64,000 bases of DNA from NCBI RefSeq assembly GCF_014644455.1, contig NZ_BMKS01000010.1, forward strand, positions 90,809 through 154,808, read 5' to 3'. Position numbers and translations under genes: made by a program. The DNA is from Caldovatus sediminis (GTDB taxonomy: Bacteria; Pseudomonadota; Alphaproteobacteria; Acetobacterales; Acetobacteraceae). Under the pieces are notes generated by a model. It saw only the letters and a program-made list of their open reading frames with translations. It was not told where the DNA came from and ran no database searches. Below, piece by piece: positions 1 to 8,649 of the stretch; position 1 is the first letter of the stretch; every line of letters begins with the position of its first letter.

Positions 1-2
1 GC

Positions 3-785
3 GCCGGGATCGGGGCGCTGGCCGGCGGCGCGGCCGGCGCGGTCGGCGGCTACCTCACGGCGCGGCAACGCCAGGCGCGCGACCAGGCGGAGCTCACCGC
101 GCTGATCGGCAACGACCTCGCGCGCGAGAACGCGGAGCTCGAGCGCGCCCAGCTCGCCTTCGACCTCCTGATGGACTGCCGCTTCCAGCAGGCCGCGGCC
201 ATCCGCGAGGCGCACCGGCGCGGCGCGCTGCCGACGCCGGCGGCGCAGGCCCAGCTCGCGCGGCTACGCGAGCAGGCGCAGGCCGACATCGCGCTGGCGC
301 GCCTGGTCAACCAGCGCATCGCGACGCGGGGGGCGGAGTTCGACACCGCGATCGCGACCATCGCGCCCGACGTCAAGGCCGACTACGAGGCGCGCAAGGC
401 GGCCGCGCAGCGCACCGTGGTCAGCGCCCAGGCGCGCCAGCCCGTGGTCGTGCGCCTGCGGCCCGACCCGAACGCGCCGGAGGTCGCCCGCGTCGCGGCG
501 CGCGAGCCGGTGCGGCTGCGCCCGGCCACCGCCGGCTTCGCCAAGGTCGAGACCGAGTCCGGACAGGTGATCGGCTACGCGCCGGCGAACGCCTTCGGCA
601 CGCGCGCCACCGGCGCGCCGGTTCGCCTCGGCGCGGCTCCCCCCGTGCCGCCGCCGGCGGCCGGCGCCACCGATGCGCGCTCCCTCGCGGCCAGCAACAT
701 CGCGCGGCGGGACAACTTCGCCGAGAGCGTCGGCACCGCCGAGGCCGCGCTCCGCGGCGGCGGCGGGTTCGAGCTCGCGACCTGA
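3..785 (+). CDS. Glycine-zipper/SH3-like envelope protein, 5' end cut off
   Basis: The reading frame is open from base 3 to the stop at 783-785; the start lies left of the window. The visible N-terminus is Gly/Ala-rich (AGIGALAGGAAGAVGGYL), like a glycine-zipper membrane segment. It is followed by a charged helical stretch (roughly residues 19-120) and an SH3-like part with the motif KVETESGQVIGYAPANAF. The protein ends in a low-complexity Ala/Pro tail and the signature SLAASNIARRDNF. It is a clear paralogue of the complete gene at 898, with the same order of segments and the same closing signature, so the missing 5' end probably encoded a lipoprotein signal. Role unknown; an envelope position is inferred from the paralogue. 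Confidence 0.75.
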   Translation, partial: AGIGALAGGAAGAVGGYLTARQRQARDQAELTALIGNDLARENAELERAQLAFDLLMDCRFQQAAAIREAHRRGALPTPAAQAQLARLREQAQADIALARLVNQRIATRGAEFDTAIATIAPDVKADYEARKAAAQRTVVSAQARQPVVVRLRPDPNAPEVARVAAREPVRLRPATAGFAKVETESGQVIGYAPANAFGTRATGAPVRLGAAPPVPPPAAGATDARSLAASNIARRDNFAESVGTAEAALRGGGGFELAT

Positions 786-839
786 CGCCGCCGCGGAGCG
801 CGCGGCGGAGCGGAGCGCGGGCGCCGGGGCGCGAACGGG

Positions 840-869
840 TTGGCGACGCCGCGCGGGCGCTGTTACCCT
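840..869 (+). promoter_or_regulatory. Candidate promoter for the lipoprotein gene at 898
   Basis: TTGGCG at 840-845, an 18-base spacer, and TACCCT at 864-869, about 28 bases before the ATG at 898. The same TTGGCG...TAnnnT layout occurs before the genes at 7094 and 54605. Sequence pattern only. Confidence 0.35.
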
Positions 870-897
870 GCCGTCGCAATCACGACGGGGGTGCTCG

Positions 898-2064
898 ATG
901 TCGACCGAAGGCCTGGAGCGGAATCGTTCGCGCCGCGGTAGACCGACCATCGCCTGCGCTGCCGCGGCGGCGCTCGTGCTCAACGCCTGCGCCCAGGCCG
1001 ATCCGCCGGGCGGCGGCGACGCGACGGCGGCGCGCGAGACGCGCGAGCAGCGGATCGGCCCCGACGACGGCCGCGACGCCTGCCGTCCGCAGCTCGTGCG
1101 GTTCGACAGTGCGGGCGAGTTCTTCGCCGGGCCGATCATCGCCGGCGCCGCGCTCGGCGCCGCCGCCGGGGCCGGCGCCGCGGCGGCGTTCCCGCGCACC
1201 GGTCCGATCAGCGCCCTGATCGGGCTTGCCGTCGGTGCCGGCGTGGGCGCGGCGGCGGGTGCGGCGGTGGGGAGCTACCTCGAGCAGCGCCGGCGCGAGG
1301 CCGGCGAGGATGAGGCGGCGCTCAGTCGCCTCGTCGCCAGCGATCTCGAGCGGGAGAATGCCGGCCTCGACCAGGCCCAGCGCGCCTTCGACGATCTCCT
1401 CGACTGCCGCGTGCGCACCGCGCAGGAGGTGCGCGAGGCGGCGCGCAGCGGCGCCCTGCCGGCGCCGGAGGCACAGGCGCGGCTCGCCGAGATCCAGGAG
1501 CGCACGCGGCGCGACGTGGAGCTGGCGAAGCGCGTCACCGCCCGGGTCGGCGAACGCGGCAGCGACCTCGACACCGCGATCGACGCCTTGGCGCCGGAGG
1601 TGCGCCCCCAGGTCGCCAGCGCGAACGCCGCGGCGCAGGCCGTCGTCGTGCCGGCGGTGGCGGTCGCGCCCGTGCCCGTGCGCGTGCGGCCCGATCCCGT
1701 CGCGCCGGCCGTCGCGCAGGTGCCGCCGCGCCAGCCGGTGCAGGTGCGCCCGGCGCGGACGCCTGGCTTCGCCGTGGTGGAGACGGAGAGCGGGCAGCGG
1801 CTCGGCTACGCGCCGGTCGAGGCGTTCGCCACGCGCGGCGCCGGTTCGGCAGCGCCGGTGCGGCTGGCCGCGCCGGCCTCGCCCTTCGCCCTGCCGCCGG
1901 GCGCGGCCGCGCCCGCGGCCGCCGCGCCGGAGGCGGGCGCCGCGGCCCCGGCAGGGCGGTTGCGCTCGCTCGCCGCGACCAACATCGCGCGGCGCGATAA
2001 CTTCATCGAGAGCGTCCGCAATGCCGAGAGCCTGGCCACCCGGGGCTTCGAGACGGCGATCTGA
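898..2064 (+). CDS. Glycine-zipper lipoprotein with SH3-like domain (388 aa)
   Basis: Starting at the ATG at 898 gives a basic N-terminus, a hydrophobic run and the lipobox LNAC, with Cys31 as the likely lipidated residue. Then come a Gly/Ala glycine-zipper segment (about residues 80-125), a charged helical region, a stretch of short 'VRVRPDP'-like units, and an SH3-like part (VVETESGQRLGYAPVEAF). An Ala/Pro linker and the C-terminal signature SLAATNIARRDNFIESV close the protein. The upstream paralogue ending at 785 has the same layout, so this is a tandem duplication. The exported WD40-caspase starts 25 bases downstream on the same strand, suggesting one operon and a shared envelope function. 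I do not recognise a named family; function unknown. Confidence 0.8.
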   Translation: MSTEGLERNRSRRGRPTIACAAAAALVLNACAQADPPGGGDATAARETREQRIGPDDGRDACRPQLVRFDSAGEFFAGPIIAGAALGAAAGAGAAAAFPRTGPISALIGLAVGAGVGAAAGAAVGSYLEQRRREAGEDEAALSRLVASDLERENAGLDQAQRAFDDLLDCRVRTAQEVREAARSGALPAPEAQARLAEIQERTRRDVELAKRVTARVGERGSDLDTAIDALAPEVRPQVASANAAAQAVVVPAVAVAPVPVRVRPDPVAPAVAQVPPRQPVQVRPARTPGFAVVETESGQRLGYAPVEAFATRGAGSAAPVRLAAPASPFALPPGAAAPAAAAPEAGAAAPAGRLRSLAATNIARRDNFIESVRNAESLATRGFETAI

Positions 2065-2089
2065 CGGCCGGGCGGGCGCGGGCGGGGAA

Positions 2090-5000
2090 TTGCCCGCCGG
2101 GCTGACGCGGCGGTCCGCCCTGGCGCTCGGCCTGCTGTTGCCGGCGCTGTCCGCCGCGCGGGTGCCGCGGGCGCAGGGCGCCGCCGGCGCGCCGCCGGCG
2201 CGGCCCTTCCTGCGCGTCGAGGCGGGGGCGCACATCGCGCCGGTGGCGCGGCTCGCCACCGATGCCGCGGGGCGGCTGCTCGCCAGCGTCTCGGACGACA
2301 AGACCCTCCGCCTCTGGTCGTTGCCGGAGGGGACGCCGCGCGGCGTGCTGCGCCCGCCCATCGGCCCCGAGGCGGAGGGCGAACTCTACGCCGTCGCGCT
2401 CTCGCCCGACGGCAGCCGGGCCTTCGCCGGCGGCTTCACCGCGCACGCCTGGGACGGCGCCTTCGCGATCTACGTCTTCGACATCCAGGGCGGGCGGCTG
2501 ACGGCGCGGCTTGGCGGCCTGCCGGCGCCGGTGGTGCATCTGGCCGTCTCCCCGGACGGCGGCCGCTTCGCCGCCGCCATGGGCGGGCGCGCGGGCGTGA
2601 AGGCGTGGGACGCGCGCACCGGGCGCCTCGTCTTCGAGGACACCGCCTATGAGGCGCCGGTGCGCATGGTGGCGTTCGAGGCGGGCGGGCGTCTCGCCGC
2701 CAGCGCGGCGGACGGGCGCGTGCGGATCTACGACGCGCAGGGGCGCAAGACCGCGGAGCGCGCCCCGACACAGGGCGCGCGGCCCTTCGGCATCGCCTGG
2801 TCGCCGGACGGCACGCTGCTGGCCGTCGGGTTCGAGGACCGGTTGCGGGTGGAGGTCCTCGCCGCCTCCGACCTGCGCGGCGTGCTGGCGCCGGACGTCG
2901 CCGGCCTGCGCGGCGAGGGGCTGCCGGCGGTCGCCTGGGCCTCCGACGGGCGGGGAGGCGTGCAGCTGTACGCCGCGGGCTACGCGCGAAGCGGCGGCGA
3001 GGCCGCGGGCGCCGCCGCCGCGCAGGGCGGAACCCGGGGGGCGGTGCGCGTCGCAGGGACGCGCGCCGCCGCGCAGGGCGGGGCCGGGCAGCAGTTCGTG
3101 GTGCGGCGGTGGGCGGATTTCGGCCTCGGCCCGCCGACCGACATCCCTGCCGCACGCGACGCGATCGCCCAGCTTCTGGCGCTGCCGCAGGGCGGCCTCG
3201 CCTTCGCCGCGGCCGATCCGGGCTGGGGGCGGATCGCGCCCGACGGAACGCTCGCGCTTGCGCCGCGTCCCCCGGTCGGGGACTTCCGCAACACGGGGGC
3301 GACGCTCGCCGCCTCGCAGGACGCGCTGCGCGTGCGCTTCCGGCTGCGTCCCGACGCCCCGCCGCTGGTATTCGACGCCGGCTGGGGCCGGCTCGAGCCC
3401 GACGCCGCCGACGGCGCCGGCTTCATCCCGGCGCGGACGCAGAGCCCGAGGCTGCCGCTGGCGGACTGGCGCAACTCCAACCGTCCGCGGCTCGGCCAGA
3501 CCCCGCTGCGGCTCGGCCTCGGGGAGTTCGCGCGCAGCGCGGCGATCTCGGCCGGCGACGAGGTCATCCTGATCGGCACCGACAACCATCTGCGGCTGTT
3601 CGACGCGGCGGGCCGCCTGCTCGACGCCGCGCCGACCTCGGGCGCCGTATGGGGGCTGACCATCGTCGGCACCGTGGCGGTGACGATGCAGGGCGACGGG
3701 ACGGTGCGCTGGTACGACCTGGTGGGCGGCCAGATCGCCGAGCGCGCGGCGCTGTTCGTGCACGCGGACGGACGCCGCTGGGTGCTGTGGACGCCGGAGG
3801 GCCTGTTCGACCATGCGCCGCAGGGCGGGCAGGAGCTGGTCGGCGTGCACCTCAACAACGGCCGGGCGCAGACGCCGGAATGGGCGAGCTTCGCCCAGGC
3901 CTATCGCGCGCTCTACGCGCCGGCGGCAGTGCGGGCGCGGATCGCCGGCGACGCCGCGCCGGCGCGCGAGCGGATCGCGCAGCTCGGCGACGTGCGGGCG
4001 CGGATCGGCCGCGCGCCGGTGCTGCGCGGGGGCGCGGCATGCGCGGTGCTGCCGGACGGCGCCTGCGTGCCGCTGGCCTGGGACGCGACCATGCTGCCGG
4101 CGGAGGCGACGGCGCTCCGCCTTTCCTTCGTGGCGCAGGACCGGGGCCTCGGCCTCGGGCCGCTCGACGTGATGGTGAACGACCGCATCGCGGTGCGCGC
4201 CGCGCCCGGCGCCGGACAGACCGAGGTGGAGGTGCCGCTCGATCCCGGCCCCAACCGGATCGTGACCCGGCTCTACGCCGACGACCGCACGCTGTTCGCC
4301 GAGGGGCCGACGCTGGAGCTGCGCCGCCCCGGCGATCCCGAACCGCCCGCCGGGGCCGGGCGCCTGGTGATGGTCGCCGTGGGGGTGGACCGCTACGCCG
4401 ACGAGCGGCTCAACCTGCGCTTCGCGGTGGCGGACGCGCGCGGCGTCGCCGAGACGCTGCGGACCGCCGGGCGCGGGCTGTTCCGCGACGTGTCCGTGAC
4501 CCTGCTGACCGACCGCGAGGCGACGCGCGAGGGCGTGCTGGCGGCGCTGGCGCAGGCGGCGCAGGGCGTGCGGCCGGAGGACACCTTCGTGCTCTACCTC
4601 GCCGGCCACGGGGTGCTGACGGACACGGACCGGCGGTTCCTCTTCCTGCCCTCCAACGTGGGCGACGTGTCCAACTGGGAGGCGCTGCGGCGCGCCTCGC
4701 TCGACGAGGACACGCTGGTCTCCGCGCTCGCGCGCATCCGCGCGCGCGACGGCTTCCTGTTCATCGACACCTGCTATGCGGGCCAGGTGGCGGTCGATTC
4801 GCTCGCCGCCGTGGGCAACGAGACGGGGCGGTTCCTGCTTGCCGCCAGCACCAGCGTCCAGGAAGCGCTGGACAGCTACGACGACCGCAACGGGGTGTTC
4901 GCCTACGCCGTGCGGGAGGGGCTGCGCGGCAGGGCGGCGGTGGATTCGGACGGGCGGGTGAGCGCGCTCGCGCTCGGCGAGTGGGTGACGCGGCGGGTGC

Positions 5001-5098
5001 CGCAGCTCGCGGCGGAGAAGCAGCACCGGCAGAACGCGGTGTTCCGCACCGCGCAACGGGACCTGAGGAGCTTCCCGCTGGCGCTCGTCCGCCGGTAG
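2090..5098 (+). CDS. Exported WD40-repeat / caspase-like (C14) fusion protein
   Basis: The chosen start is TTG at 2090, just after a GGCGGGG ribosome-site-like run. It gives 1002 aa beginning MPAGLTRRSALALGLLLPAL, a twin-arginine-type or Sec signal peptide; the frame is open further upstream but overlaps the preceding lipoprotein gene. After cleavage come WD40-type blades (for example SDDKTLRLW and VAVSPDG/IAWSPDG-like strands), roughly residues 40-650. A linker and a C-terminal caspase-like domain (about 760-1000) follow. The catalytic dyad is visible: His840 in YLAGHGV and Cys895 in FIDTCYAG. Orthocaspases of the C14 family usually cleave after Arg or Lys; specificity here is not known. The export signal on a caspase fusion is unusual. 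It probably works with the two lipoproteins encoded just upstream (inference). Confidence 0.82.
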   Translation: MPAGLTRRSALALGLLLPALSAARVPRAQGAAGAPPARPFLRVEAGAHIAPVARLATDAAGRLLASVSDDKTLRLWSLPEGTPRGVLRPPIGPEAEGELYAVALSPDGSRAFAGGFTAHAWDGAFAIYVFDIQGGRLTARLGGLPAPVVHLAVSPDGGRFAAAMGGRAGVKAWDARTGRLVFEDTAYEAPVRMVAFEAGGRLAASAADGRVRIYDAQGRKTAERAPTQGARPFGIAWSPDGTLLAVGFEDRLRVEVLAASDLRGVLAPDVAGLRGEGLPAVAWASDGRGGVQLYAAGYARSGGEAAGAAAAQGGTRGAVRVAGTRAAAQGGAGQQFVVRRWADFGLGPPTDIPAARDAIAQLLALPQGGLAFAAADPGWGRIAPDGTLALAPRPPVGDFRNTGATLAASQDALRVRFRLRPDAPPLVFDAGWGRLEPDAADGAGFIPARTQSPRLPLADWRNSNRPRLGQTPLRLGLGEFARSAAISAGDEVILIGTDNHLRLFDAAGRLLDAAPTSGAVWGLTIVGTVAVTMQGDGTVRWYDLVGGQIAERAALFVHADGRRWVLWTPEGLFDHAPQGGQELVGVHLNNGRAQTPEWASFAQAYRALYAPAAVRARIAGDAAPARERIAQLGDVRARIGRAPVLRGGAACAVLPDGACVPLAWDATMLPAEATALRLSFVAQDRGLGLGPLDVMVNDRIAVRAAPGAGQTEVEVPLDPGPNRIVTRLYADDRTLFAEGPTLELRRPGDPEPPAGAGRLVMVAVGVDRYADERLNLRFAVADARGVAETLRTAGRGLFRDVSVTLLTDREATREGVLAALAQAAQGVRPEDTFVLYLAGHGVLTDTDRRFLFLPSNVGDVSNWEALRRASLDEDTLVSALARIRARDGFLFIDTCYAGQVAVDSLAAVGNETGRFLLAASTSVQEALDSYDDRNGVFAYAVREGLRGRAAVDSDGRVSALALGEWVTRRVPQLAAEKQHRQNAVFRTAQRDLRSFPLALVRR
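3013..3081 (+). repeat. 51-base-spaced direct repeat inside the WD40-caspase gene
   Basis: The 18-mer cgccgccgcgcagggcgg occurs at 3013-3030 and again at 3064-3081. The 51-base offset equals 17 codons, so the duplication keeps frame and creates a repeated AAAQGG loop between WD40 blades. It looks like a recent slippage or duplication in a surface loop. Confidence 0.7.
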
Positions 5099-5108
5099 CG
5101 GCCGAGCC

Positions 5109-6095
5109 TCACGCGATGCGGATGCCGGCCTCGCGCACGACGCGGGCCCAGGTCGCCATCTCCTCGGCGACGAAGGCGGCGAAGGCCTCGCGCGGCTCGC
5201 CGCCGGGCGCCGAGCCGGAGGCGATGATGCGCTCGCGCAGGTCGGGAGCGGCGAGGGCCTCGGCCAGCGCGGCGTGCAGCCGGGCGACGACGGGCTCCGG
5301 CGTGCGGGCGGGCAGGAAGGCGCCGACCCAGGTCTCGGCGGTGAAGCCCGGCACCGTCTCGGCCACCGTCGGGACGTCGGGGAAGGAGGGGACGCGGCGC
5401 GGCGCCGTCACCGCGATGGGCCGGATCTGACCGCCGCGGACCAGGGGCGAGGCGGAGGTCATGGAATCGAACCCGACCTGCACGTTGCCGGCGGCGAGGT
5501 CCTGCAGCCCCGGTCCCGATCCCCGGTAGGGCACGAACTGGAGGCTCACGCGGGTCAGCAGGCGGAACTGCTCGGCCGCGAGGTGCGGCCCGCCGCCCGG
5601 CGAGCCCGCAGTGTAGTTCAGCCGCCCCGGATGGGCGCGCGCATGGTCGAGCAGCTCGGCGATGCTGCGTACCGGCAGCGACGGCGTGACGGTGACGAAG
5701 AGCGGCGTGCGCCCGAGCGAGGTGACGGGGATGAAGGCGCTCGCGACGTCGTAGCCGATCCTCGCCCCGTGCGTCGCGGGCAACGTCGTCTGCGCCTGCG
5801 CGTTGATCAGGACGGTGTGGCCGTCGGGCGCGGCGCGCGCGACCTCGCCCATGCCGATCAGGCCGGAGGCGCCGCTCCGGTTCTCCACCACCACGGTCCA
5901 GCCGCGCAGCTCGGCGAGCTTCTGCGCGACCATGCGGCCGAGGATGTCGGTCGGTCCGCCGGGCGGAAACGCGACGACGAAGCGGATCGGACCGGACGGG
6001 AAGGCGGGCTGGGTGCGGGCCATGCGCCGGGCCGGCAACACGACGGCGACGGGCGATAGCGACGCGGCGAGCGCCGTGCGGCGGGAGATGGACAT
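5109..6095 (-). CDS. TctC/Bug-family solute-binding protein (328 aa)
   Basis: Periplasmic receptor of the tripartite tricarboxylate transporter (Bug) family. Family marks are the first strand motif IRFVVAFPPGGPTDILGR, VVVENRSGASG and the APDGHT turn. The N-terminus MSISRRTALAASLS is a twin-arginine-type export signal. The ATG at 6095 is preceded on this strand by a GGAGGGAGG ribosome site. Length is normal for the family (about 320-330 aa). No TctA or TctB membrane gene is nearby, so it may serve a transporter encoded elsewhere or act as a sensor for a carboxylate. The ligand cannot be read from sequence. It converges on the caspase gene with only 10 bases between the stops. Confidence 0.9.
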   Translation of the reverse strand: MSISRRTALAASLSPVAVVLPARRMARTQPAFPSGPIRFVVAFPPGGPTDILGRMVAQKLAELRGWTVVVENRSGASGLIGMGEVARAAPDGHTVLINAQAQTTLPATHGARIGYDVASAFIPVTSLGRTPLFVTVTPSLPVRSIAELLDHARAHPGRLNYTAGSPGGGPHLAAEQFRLLTRVSLQFVPYRGSGPGLQDLAAGNVQVGFDSMTSASPLVRGGQIRPIAVTAPRRVPSFPDVPTVAETVPGFTAETWVGAFLPARTPEPVVARLHAALAEALAAPDLRERIIASGSAPGGEPREAFAAFVAEEMATWARVVREAGIRIA

Positions 6096-6176
6096 GTCTC
6101 GGCGCGCCTCCCTCCGACCCGTCCGGTGGCCGGCCGGCCGACGCTATCACGCGGCGGCGGCGCGAGGCCACGCGAA

Positions 6177-6602
6177 TCAGGCCGGTGGTGGGACCGCGAC
6201 GCAGCCGCCCCCGCGCCAAGTGTAGCCGGCGACGCGGCCGCCCGCGATCTCGAAGGTCACGCTGCAGCCGGGGGGCGGGTGGATATAGGCGGGCGAGAAG
6301 GCGAGGCCCGTCCCCACGCCGACGCCCGTGCCGCGCCAGCCGCCGAAGCCGTAGCCGAAGCCGAGGCCGAAGACCGGCTCGACCTGCACCGGCCCGCGCA
6401 CGCCGAGCCTCTCGTACTGCAGGAAGCGCCGGCCGTCCGGGGTGCGGTACTCTCCGTCGGGGATGCCGATGGCGCGCACCAGCTCCGCCTCCTCGAGGCC
6501 GACCAGCGCGCGCATGCGCGCGTCGAACCCGGCCGCCGTGGCGCAGGCGGCGAGGGCGAGCGGGACGAGCAACGACAGGGCGGCGGGGCGTCGGCGCGTC
6601 AT
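6177..6602 (-). CDS. Small lipoprotein of unknown function (141 aa)
   Basis: The start at 6602 gives MTRRRPAALSLLVPLALAAC, a textbook lipoprotein signal with lipobox LAAC and lipidated Cys20. The mature part has a short helical segment (VGLEEAELVRAIGIPDGEY) like the small outer-membrane lipoproteins that begin with a 'G...E..L...G.P' fold. A Gly/Tyr/Phe-rich middle (FGLGFGYGFGGWRGTG) and two conserved-looking Cys residues near the C-terminus follow. The open frame extends further upstream, but that part has no signal character. Transcribed away from the gene at 7094. No function assigned. Confidence 0.7.
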   Translation of the reverse strand: MTRRRPAALSLLVPLALAACATAAGFDARMRALVGLEEAELVRAIGIPDGEYRTPDGRRFLQYERLGVRGPVQVEPVFGLGFGYGFGGWRGTGVGVGTGLAFSPAYIHPPPGCSVTFEIAGGRVAGYTWRGGGCVAVPPPA

Positions 6603-7093
6603 GGCGGCGATGTGGGGCGAGGACGGCGTGCCGCCAAGCGCAGGACGATTCGGCGGCCTCATCGGGACAGGCGCCGTGCGCCCCTTGCGTCGGTGCCGTG
6701 CCGTCGTCTGCGCGGCCGGCGCGGTGCGCTGCTTCCGCCTGGGGGTCGTCGCGAAGGCCCGGCGCGCGACCAGCCGAAAGGGCGAGCGAGGGCGTCCGCT
6801 GCGGAGCCATCGGGGAGGCCTTTGTGCTGGGCGCGCATCGCGCAGCGGAGCGGGGAGCGGCGGCGGGTCCAACGAAGCCGAGGAGGAAGCCGAGGAGGAC
6901 GCGGAGCGTCGCCGGCACGACGGCAAGGCGGATGCGGAACACGGTCGCACGCCGGATGCGCCGCTCGCGGTGGCGCGGCGCCTTGCGCGGCCGCCGGGCG
7001 GACCGTCCCGAGGTCGGGTTGGCGCGCGCGGAAGGGGCGGGTAGCCTCGGCGCACGGCCGCGCCCCGGCGCGGCGGTTGGAGGACACATCCGC
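6603..7093. other. Intergenic region between divergent genes
   Basis: 491 bases between the lipoprotein at 6602 and the gene at 7094. It holds a promoter candidate at 7019-7047 and a short 12-base direct repeat (gccgaggaggaa followed by gccgaggaggac, about 6877-6900). Open frames here show no start context, signal or domain I recognise. Nothing else supported. Confidence 0.5.
7019..7047 (+). promoter_or_regulatory. Candidate promoter for the 7094-8577 pair
   Basis: TTGGCG at 7019-7024, a 17-base spacer, and TAGCCT at 7042-7047, about 46 bases before the ATG at 7094. Same layout as the candidates at 840 and 54368. Confidence 0.4.
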
Positions 7094-7690
7094 ATGAGCA
7101 GCGCCAGCGCCGCCCCGAATCCCTCCGAGGGCCGTTTCCCGCCGATCCCGCCCGAACGCATGAGCCCGGAGCAACGCAGCGTGGCCGAGGCGATCGCCGG
7201 CGGGCCGCGCGGCGGGCTGCGCGGGCCGTTCAACACGCTGCTGCGGAGCCCGGTGCTGGCCGACCGCTTCCAGCGCGTCGGCGAATACCTCCGCTTCAAC
7301 AGCTCCATCCCCCCCGCACTCAACGAGTTCGCCATCCTCATCACGGCGCGCGAGTGGTCGGCCCAGTACGAGTGGTACGCACACCACCGCTTGGCCATGC
7401 AGGCCGGCCTGTCGCCCGCGATCGCGCAGGCGGTGGCCGAGGGGCGCCGCCCCGAGGGGATGAGCGAGGACGAGGCGCTGGTCTACGACTTCTGCACCGA
7501 GCTGCACCGCACCCGCACCGTCTCGGACGCGACCTTCGAGCGCGCCAAGGCGCGGTTCGGCGAGCAGGGCGTGGTGGACCTGATCGGGGTCAGCGGCTAC
7601 TACGTCGCGGTGGCGATGGTGCTGAACGTCGCCCAGGTGCCGCTGCCGGAGGGGGTGGCGCCGCCGCTCGCGCCGCTGCCGCCGCGATGA
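7094..7690 (+). CDS. Carboxymuconolactone decarboxylase-fold protein (198 aa)
   Basis: The ATG at 7094 follows the ribosome site TTGGAGGA at 7077-7084. The sequence has the all-helical CMD/AhpD-like pattern: RGPFNTLLRSPVLADRFQ, then NEFAILITAREW, EWYAHHRLAMQAGLS and a C-terminal VDLIGVSGYYVAVAMVLN helix. The AhpD redox motif CxxC is absent, so it belongs with the non-redox decarboxylase/lactonase-like members. His residues in the EWYAHHRLA helix are candidates for catalysis. The stop overlaps the next start in ATGA (7687-7690), so it is translationally coupled to the polysaccharide deacetylase. A shared step in breakdown of a small carboxylate is plausible; substrate unknown. Confidence 0.85.
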   Translation: MSSASAAPNPSEGRFPPIPPERMSPEQRSVAEAIAGGPRGGLRGPFNTLLRSPVLADRFQRVGEYLRFNSSIPPALNEFAILITAREWSAQYEWYAHHRLAMQAGLSPAIAQAVAEGRRPEGMSEDEALVYDFCTELHRTRTVSDATFERAKARFGEQGVVDLIGVSGYYVAVAMVLNVAQVPLPEGVAPPLAPLPPR

Positions 7691-8577
7691 CGGTCGAGGC
7701 CGACCGCGTCCTGCGCCCCACGGAGGCGTTCCGCTGGCCCGGCGGGGCGCGCGTCGCGATCGTCTTCAACGTCGCCTATGAGGGCTGGTCGGAGGGCCAG
7801 GCGCCGGGGATCGGGCCGATGGGCAATCCGCTGCGGCCCGGCGTGTTCGACGCCAACGCCGCCTCCTGGGCGCTCTACGGACCGGTGAAGGGGATCTGGC
7901 GCGGGCTGGAGATCGCGGCGCGCCACGGCGTGCGGCTCTCCGTCATGACCAACGGGGTGCTCGCCGAGAAGTGGCCCGAGACGGTGCGCGCGATCCACCG
8001 CGCGGGCCACGAGGTCGTCGCGCACTCCTACGGGATGGACGTGATCCCCGCCTATCTCGACGAGGCGCAGCAGCGCGAGAACATCCGCCGCACCACCGGG
8101 CTGATCGCCGACCTCACCGGCGAGGCGCCGCGGGGCTGGATCAGCCCGCGCGGCACCGGCAGCGCCATCCATGCGCGGCTGCTCGCCGAGGCCGGCTACC
8201 TGCACCACGGCGACTGCAACGACGACGACCTGCCGCACCTGGAGCGATTCGGGGGCGGGGCGGAGATCGTCGGGGTGCCGCTGACGATGGACGTCAACGA
8301 CCTCCCCAGCGCGGTCCGCTACGGCAACACCGCGCGCGCGATGCTGGAGGCGTTCGAGGACGCCTTCGCGGCGCTGATCGGGCGCGAGACGCGGCCGGCG
8401 ATGCTCGACGTGACGATCCACGCGCATGTGTACGGCCGCCCGGCCGGCGCCTGGGTGTTCGACGAGATCATGCGCCGCGTGCGCGCCGCCGCGCCGGAGG
8501 AAGTCTGGACCGGAACGCGGCTGGAGGCGGCGCGGCACCTGCTGGCGCAGCGGGAGGCGCTGCAAGCTTCGCCCTGA
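7687..8577 (+). CDS. Polysaccharide deacetylase / PuuE-like amidohydrolase (296 aa)
   Basis: NodB-homology protein of the PuuE-like group (cofactor-free allantoinase and similar C-N hydrolases) rather than a chitin or peptidoglycan deacetylase: no signal peptide is present. Visible motifs are VAIVFNVAYEGW near the N-terminus, GHEVVAHSYGMD, the SPRGTGS loop and DVTIHAHVYGRPAGA. The ATG at 7687 overlaps the stop of the preceding gene by four bases, so it needs no ribosome site of its own. With the CMD-fold partner and the Bug receptor at 8650 it makes a small uptake-and-hydrolysis module. Exact substrate (ureide, formamide or N-acyl compound) cannot be told. Confidence 0.82.
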   Translation: MTVEADRVLRPTEAFRWPGGARVAIVFNVAYEGWSEGQAPGIGPMGNPLRPGVFDANAASWALYGPVKGIWRGLEIAARHGVRLSVMTNGVLAEKWPETVRAIHRAGHEVVAHSYGMDVIPAYLDEAQQRENIRRTTGLIADLTGEAPRGWISPRGTGSAIHARLLAEAGYLHHGDCNDDDLPHLERFGGGAEIVGVPLTMDVNDLPSAVRYGNTARAMLEAFEDAFAALIGRETRPAMLDVTIHAHVYGRPAGAWVFDEIMRRVRAAAPEEVWTGTRLEAARHLLAQREALQASP

Positions 8578-8588
8578 GCCTCGGCTGC

Positions 8589-8618
8589 TTGACAGCCGCT
8601 GCGCGGTCTTCGCATCGT
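8589..8618 (+). promoter_or_regulatory. Candidate promoter for the Bug gene at 8650
   Basis: A perfect TTGACA at 8589-8594 and a weak CATCGT at 8613-8618, 18-base spacer, about 31 bases before the start codon. It would let the receptor be transcribed apart from the upstream pair. Confidence 0.4.
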
Positions 8619-8649
8619 TGCCGCCATCGCAATCGGGGAGGAACGGACG

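Noticed and set aside
2003..5056. Very long open frame on the minus strand opposite the caspase gene
   Set aside because: His/Arg/Pro-rich translation with no domain; a shadow of GC-rich coding sequence. The plus-strand frame has a signal peptide and catalytic motifs.
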